Shown here: piece by piece, positions 7,732 to 10,819 of the stretch
Numbering within the stretch: position 1 is the first letter of the stretch
Layout of the letters: every line of letters begins with the position of its first letter
Assembly (NCBI GenBank): GCA_003024985.2
Contig: PXIH01S0008067.1
Direction: 5' to 3' (one strand)
DNA length: 10,819 nt
From: Euperipatoides rowelli
Taxonomy: Eukaryota > Onychophora > Udeonychophora > Euonychophora > Peripatopsidae
The notes under the pieces: model-generated
What the model saw: only the letters and a program-made list of their open reading frames with translations
Databases searched by the model: none
Told to the model about the DNA's origin: nothing
Program-made: the position numbers and the translations under genes

Positions 7732-8514
7732 TTCCTTGTCTTGGCAGATGCCTTCTCCAATTGGCCGGAAGTCACGGTACTAACAGCGACAGATTCCAAC
7801 ACCATAATGCTCGAACTTGACAAAATATTCTCCTGCTTTGGATACCCGAACCACCTAGTCTCAGACAATGGTGCACAGTTCACCTTCGAGTCATTTGAAC
7901 ATTTTTGTAAAAATCGAGGAATCGCTCATACCAAGAGCCCACCCTGCCTCCAATGGCCAGGCGTAAAAATTTGTGGACATTTTCAAAACCCTCCTACTTA
8001 AACTGGAAAAGGATTCCAAGGTCCCCTTGCAGATTAGACTGAACGAGCTCTTATTCAAATACTGTTGCACTCCCCACATGACCCTTGGACAGTCCCCCAC
8101 ACAAATGCTCCTAGGATGAAGTCTACAAGATTGCCTACAGAGAATCAACCCTTTACCCCCTATACCCTTGGGCAACTTCAAGAGAAAATTCTCTGTAGGC
8201 CAATGCATTCTAGCAATGTCATACCACCTTGGCAAATACTCACAAAAATGGGAAGTCAGCACAATCAAAAAAATCCTAAGCCCTGTCTCCTTCTGGATCC
8301 ACTTCGAAAATGGGAAGGAAGAGAAGAGGTACTTGGATCAGCTCCACCCTTGCCACCTCCAGGATTCGCTGGAAAAGCTGAAAACCCCTCCCGACACATC
8401 CACCTCAGATTGGAGCCACCTGCGACTTCAAGGTGCCCCAACCCAACTCCAAAACCATTAGCTCTGAACCCCCCGGTTGCCCCGGCCATCCGATACTCAT
8501 CCTGACATGTAGAC
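7732..8514 (+). pseudogene. pol: Element B integrase core and C-terminal domain
   Basis: FLVLADAFSNWPEVTVL continues the integrase core after the LINE. LVSDNGAQFTF holds the second catalytic Asp, intact at 7864-7866. A deletion of a few bases near 7945 shifts the frame, and in NGQA-stop-KFVDIF the third catalytic residue (Glu) has become TAA at 7964-7966. The frame then runs on through LLLKLEKDSKVPLQIRLNEL and TLGQSPTQMLLG to a stop near 8117. In a third frame, 8168-8461, FSVGQCILAMSYHLGKYSQK and IKKILSPVSFWIHF followed by RYLDQLHP form the GPY/F C-terminal domain of Gypsy integrases. A Pro/Arg-rich tail ends near 8508. With the first catalytic Asp lost upstream, only one of three catalytic residues survives. 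Confidence 0.88.
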
Positions 8515-8533
8515 CCCCATACTGGCTGGTCTT

Positions 8534-8554
8534 AAACTAAAAGAAGGGGGTAAC
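8534..8554 (+). promoter_or_regulatory. Polypurine tract of element B
   Basis: AAACTAAAAGAAGGGGG (8534-8550), followed by TAAC, lies directly before the 3' LTR. It is the expected primer for plus-strand DNA synthesis. A closely similar tract sits at 8848-8860 before a second LTR start. Confidence 0.8.
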
Positions 8555-8769
8555 TGTAATGTATTACAGATGCCATGGATTTTGGTTTATACAGTAGATT
8601 ACAATGCATTCTGTCGATTGATATGGCATTGAACTCTTTCAACCATTGTTGTAGTTTTTAATTCATTCTTTAGCCTAGTTGTAACCAGAAAAACCCTTTT
8701 CCTGACTAGTTCTGATTAAAGTATTGTCCTTTGAATACCTGTTTCATGTGTATTTTAGGACACATTACA
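8555..8769 (+). repeat. 3' LTR of element B
   Basis: This LTR is bounded by the inverted pair TGTAATGT (8555-8562) and ACATTACA (8762-8769). It aligns with 3236-3452 along its whole length, with about 10% differences and a few indels. The poly-A signal variant ATTAAA is at 8715-8720, within a stretch identical to the left copy. At 215 bases it is short but within the range of Mag-like elements. Confidence 0.92.
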
Positions 8770-8860
8770 ATACATTATTGTTCGGAAAGAAGAAGCACTT
8801 CCACCACATCAAGAACCAGAAGGCCACCTTATCGTTTCCAAATTTAACAAAGGGGGGTAG
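8770..8860 (+). pseudogene. pol: C-terminal end of a second Gypsy pol with its polypurine tract
   Basis: The short frame CSERRSTSTTSRTRRPPYRF ends QI-stop near 8846, then comes ACAAAGGGGGGTAG. An Arg-rich tail with Arg-Arg-Pro-Pro just before the stop, followed by a purine tract and an LTR start, is the usual end of a Gypsy pol. It is not part of element B, whose 3' LTR ended at 8769. It could be the far end of element A, which would make B nested in A, or of a separate relative. Most of the integrase that should precede it is missing. The piece is short, so the call rests on the order tail, stop, purine tract and TGTAG start. Confidence 0.6.
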
Positions 8861-8894
8861 CTGTAGTATATTGCACTGCAGCAATATACTATAG
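8861..8894. repeat. Hairpin at the junction of Gypsy LTR start and Copia remnant
   Basis: CTGTAGTATATTGC (8861-8874) is the reverse complement of GCAATATACTATAG (8881-8894) at 13 of 14 positions, with a 6-base loop actgca. The left arm directly follows a purine tract and begins TGTAG, so it looks like an LTR start. The right arm has the form expected of the matching LTR end. The body of that LTR is absent; sequence beyond 8895 belongs to the Copia remnant. Confidence 0.8.
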
Positions 8895-8899
8895 ACACA

Positions 8900-9300
8900 T
8901 ATTTAGTGCATTTTTCCTGAATTTCATTATTTTCCTTTAATATAAAGGTTCCTTCTTTAAGGTAGGCTGCAGCTATAATATTTCCGTCACATAGTATAAT
9001 ACATCTTTCCTTATTGAACTGCACTTTTATATCCTCACATGCACAAGTGTCTAGCACCTATAGTACATCTTTAACACACACTGAATTCCTTAGCTTAATC
9101 TCATTATTTGAAATCACTATACCAAAATCCTCCACTCACCATATTCAATATCACCATTGGCAAGAATAATAGGAAGAGGTCTCTTTAAGTTTTCAATATT
9201 TTGAAAATAATTTTTGTGGGGACTCATGTGAGTATTGGCACCCGAGTCAAGATCCAATCGATGTTGTCTGGTGTATTGAGTGCTCCTGTAAGGGCAGTGA
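8900..9300 (-). pseudogene. pol: Copia protease and start of integrase
   Basis: Read leftward, LDLDSGANTHMSPH near 9254-9213 carries the aspartic protease loop Asp-Ser-Gly-Ala (9248-9237). NYFQNIENLKRPLPIILANG then follows, as in Copia proteases. After a TAG and a frame change, IKLRNSVCVKDVL and then ACEDIKVQFNKERCIILCDG with NIIAAAYLKEGTFILK (to about 8940) match the Copia segment before the integrase zinc domain. The His/Cys zinc motif that should come next is not found; the frame runs into the junction hairpin. The protease would have processed the polyprotein. One stop (near 9057) and at least two frame changes inactivate it. Confidence 0.78.
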
Positions 9301-9516
9301 GCTGTGTGCCTTCAACAATATTATCTGCACAGTCATATGTACATTATGTGGATAGTGTTTCTCATTGTATCTTACTTGGTCTTCAATTTTTAATTCAGGA
9401 CATCTTGATATCATCAATTGCTGTCTGTCTATGACTCTTTCTGGTCTCAGGTTGTAGTTAGGTCCATTAAGTGATGGTCTCTATCTCATGTTATCATAAT
9501 GTGAATTTTCTTGGAA

Positions 9517-10176
9517 AAATTGTCTTTTAAGGTGTCCTTGCTGGCCACTACCCTAACATACTATTGTCCTTATCCATTGATAACTGTGTTCTGTTGTTAA
9601 ATTATGGCATTGCCACAGAGTTAGGGAAATTGTCTGTGCTTCGGTGTTCCTTTCTGACTCATCAATTAGTTTGATTCTGATGTAATCTAGTGTTAATTCA
9701 TTTTTGCTTTTTGATTCTATGGCTGGTATAACATTGTGGTGACTACATAGCATCACTGCTATTGCATGGTTACCTTATATTTCTTCACCCACTGTTCTCA
9801 ATTGCTCAATCAATTCCAAAATTGAATTTATAAACTCCCTTATATTAGTATAGTTGTAGTGCATGCCATAAACCGATTTCAATAGGTGCAATTTGCTCAT
9901 AAGGTTAGTATGTTCATATATCTTTTTTTAGAGTGTTCCACATATACTTGGCGTTGGTAAATGCTCTCACATTAATAACTTTTCCTTGATTGATAAGCAA
10001 TTAGTTGCCTTGACTGCATGATACTGAGAGATCCATTCATCAGTAATGGAAGCTGCTTGGTCCTGTTTAATTGTTCTCCATAACTTATCCTTTTGCAGGA
10101 CCATCTGCATTTTAAATTTCTATAAAAAGAAGTTTGCACCATTTAATTTTTGAATATTTATAATTATATTATTCAT
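9517..10176 (-). pseudogene. gag: Copia Gag with degraded zinc knuckle
   Basis: The minus-strand ATG at 10176-10174 opens NNIIINIQKLNGANFF, followed after a stop by KFKMQMVLQKDKLWRTI, the conserved Copia Gag start with its Leu-Asn-Gly and Lys-Leu-Trp blocks. ITDEWISQYHAVKATNCLSI follows. After frame changes near 9960-9930, YEHTNLMSKLHLLKSVYGM and INSILELIEQLRTVGEEI read on to about 9780. The next open part (9756-9556) has AIESKSKNELTLDYIRIKL and IDESERNTE, the C-terminal Gag block. The zinc knuckle at 9558-9517 keeps the spacing C-x2-x-x4-H-x4-x, but the second Cys is Ser, the last Cys is Phe, and a TAG lies inside. Gag would form the particle and bind RNA. At least three stops make it non-functional. 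Confidence 0.82.
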
Positions 10177-10267
10177 TTTTGCAATCCAAGTTTTTAGACT
10201 GATAGGTTCTGATGAGAATTTGGTTTGATTATAATCTAAAATGCTAATCTGGTTCAATCTTGAGTGA

Positions 10268-10284
10268 TCTTAGCCCATAACCCA
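10268..10284 (-). promoter_or_regulatory. Copia half-tRNA primer binding site (initiator tRNA-Met type)
   Basis: The plus strand reads tcttagcccataaccca, nearly the anticodon stem-loop of animal initiator tRNA-Met (expected CTGGGCCCATAACCCAG), so the minus strand TGGGTTATGGGCTAAGA is complementary to it. Drosophila copia and many relatives prime from a cleaved tRNA-Met at this internal site rather than from the tRNA 3' end. Its place, about 90 bases upstream of the Gag ATG, fits. Confidence 0.7.
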
Positions 10285-10285
10285 G

Positions 10286-10495
10286 ATAAAGATCGATATA
10301 ATTAAGCACTAATATAAAATATTTCATGTCACTTTTCATATAATATCAACAGAAATGATTCAATATGTTATAAAGCAAAATACTAATTTTAATACTGTTT
10401 CATTCACTACAAAAAGCCAAGATGGCTACCGACAACTAAGAAAAGGACACTAGACCAAAGTGCATTTCCCCAAGCAATGGCATCATCATCTTACA
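10286..10495 (-). repeat. Candidate 5' LTR of the Copia element
   Basis: The block upstream of the primer site must contain the LTR if the site is real. On the minus strand TGTAAGAT starts at 10495, and GATCTTTATC lies next to the primer site, close to the inverted match ATCTTACA expected at the other end. This gives a length near 210 bases. No second copy is in the window to confirm the limits, so the outer edge is a guess. Confidence 0.4.
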
Positions 10496-10718
10496 ATATT
10501 GAATGACCAGTGACCTCTATACATAGATATACTTATATAAAATTATTACATCAGTAAATTATTATAACAATACTTAATGATTAAGACACTAGGGAAATAA
10601 ATTGATGATTACTTATATAATAAACTAAAAATTAATTCTACTAAATTAAATTGTTCAATATTAAAAATCTAAGCACATTGTTTATCAAAATGTCTAATTT
10701 ATTGAAACCATTTAAATT
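10496..10718. other. AT-rich sequence with no recognisable gene
   Basis: About 220 bases of very AT-rich DNA lie between the Copia remnant and the terminal LINE-like tail. I see no reading frame with family resemblance, no LTR end and no tandem repeat. Confidence 0.5.
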
Positions 10719-10819
10719 TCTATTATTATTATTATTATTTATTGCACATATAGATATACAAAAAACAAGAAACAAGATACAAGATAAATAAGGTAGGTTC
10801 CTTGGCCCACAAAGGATAT
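10719..10819 (-). mobile_element. Probable LINE 3' tail with ATT microsatellite, running off the window
   Basis: (ATT)n at about 10723-10741 is followed by TTTATTGCACATATAG. On the minus strand this reads a poly-A signal (GCAATAAA) followed by AATAATAAT repeats, a common 3' end of invertebrate LINEs that finish in short tandem repeats rather than poly-A. The body would extend beyond 10819 to the right. No protein can be seen in the 80 bases available. Confidence 0.5.

Larger units (their letters stand above)
3236..8769 (+). mobile_element. Element B: complete but inactive Mag-like Ty3/Gypsy retrotransposon
   Basis: Two direct LTRs of 217 and 215 bases frame gag, protease, reverse transcriptase, RNase H and integrase, in the domain order of Ty3/Gypsy. 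A primer site directly follows the 5' LTR and a purine tract precedes the 3' LTR. The element is about 5.5 kb including two later additions: a fold-back of roughly 285 bases in RNase H and a LINE of roughly 830 bases in the integrase. Its coding sequence is visibly richer in C and G than its surroundings. By eye the LTRs differ at about 23 of 217 positions, so the insertion is old. I see no convincing target-site copy: ttcaa lies to the left and ataca to the right. Frameshifts, stops and lost catalytic residues make it incapable of moving by itself. Confidence 0.92.
8895..10495 (-). mobile_element. Ty1/Copia retrotransposon, 5' part only, inverted relative to the Gypsy elements
   Basis: Read leftward from 10495, the order is candidate LTR, half-tRNA primer site, Gag, zinc knuckle, protease with an Asp-Ser-Gly-Ala loop, and the region joining protease to integrase. 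This is the 5' third of a Copia element. Everything after the integrase N-terminal region (integrase core, reverse transcriptase, RNase H, 3' LTR) is absent; the copy ends at the hairpin near 8894. Stops and frameshifts are scattered throughout. Copia is distinguished from Gypsy by the Gag type and by the primer site. Confidence 0.82.

Noticed and set aside
8065-8505. 146-codon Pro-rich plus-strand open frame
   Set aside because: The integrase C-terminal domain is read in other frames (to about 8117, then 8168-8461); this frame has no domain resemblance except possibly the last few residues of the tail.
9201-9434. 77-codon plus-strand open frame with hydrophobic stretches
   Set aside because: It is antisense to the Copia protease and the segment before it.
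10719-10745. (ATT)n considered as an independent microsatellite or CRISPR-like array
   Set aside because: The adjacent poly-A signal in the right orientation makes a LINE tail more likely, and there are no spacer-repeat units.
1-10819. tRNA, rRNA, CRISPR or bacterial operon signals
   Set aside because: None found. The only tRNA-like stretches are the short primer sites at 3453 and 10268, which lack the rest of a tRNA fold.

Overview
The window is an AT-rich stretch of animal nuclear DNA made almost entirely of decayed transposable elements. I see no intact host gene, no RNA gene and no bacterial-type operon. The lineages present (Mag-like Ty3/Gypsy, Ty1/Copia with a half-tRNA primer site, a LINE with a repeated AT-rich tail) fit an invertebrate, most likely an arthropod. 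That host call is inference; no host gene confirms it. Two ambiguous bases (529 and 1174) suggest an assembled consensus.

Layout. About 59-3060 (+) is an old, AT-rich Gypsy element (element A): Gag, protease, linker, reverse transcriptase and the start of RNase H, in fragments with many stops and frameshifts. A non-coding insert of about 1.06 kb (1209-2269), bounded by CCCCTT/AAGGGG ends and flanking TAA copies, splits A where the reverse transcriptase begins. 3061-3235 is unassigned. 3236-8769 (+) is a younger, less AT-rich Gypsy element (element B), complete from LTR to LTR: 5' LTR, primer site, Gag with two zinc knuckles, protease, reverse transcriptase, RNase H, integrase, polypurine tract and 3' LTR. 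The LTRs differ at roughly 10% of positions by eye. B carries two internal lesions: a palindromic fold-back of its own RNase H region (about 5495-6068), and a minus-strand, 5'-truncated LINE (about 6890-7723) inside the integrase core.

8770-8861 is the very end of another Gypsy pol plus its polypurine tract and the first bases of its LTR, probably element A or a relative, followed at once by a hairpin (8861-8894). About 8895-10495 (-) is the 5' part of a Copia element read leftward: a candidate LTR, a primer site matching the initiator tRNA-Met anticodon region, Gag, a damaged zinc knuckle, protease and the start of integrase. 10496-10718 is AT-rich sequence with nothing recognisable. 10719-10819 looks like the 3' tail of another minus-strand LINE running out of the window.

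Every protein-coding region is broken, so nothing here should make working protein. The main interest is the order of insertions and the mechanisms they record: a hairpin-mediated fold-back, nested insertions that leave readable flanking copies, and LTR ends collapsed into a hairpin. I found no evidence for a new biological system beyond this mobile-element history.
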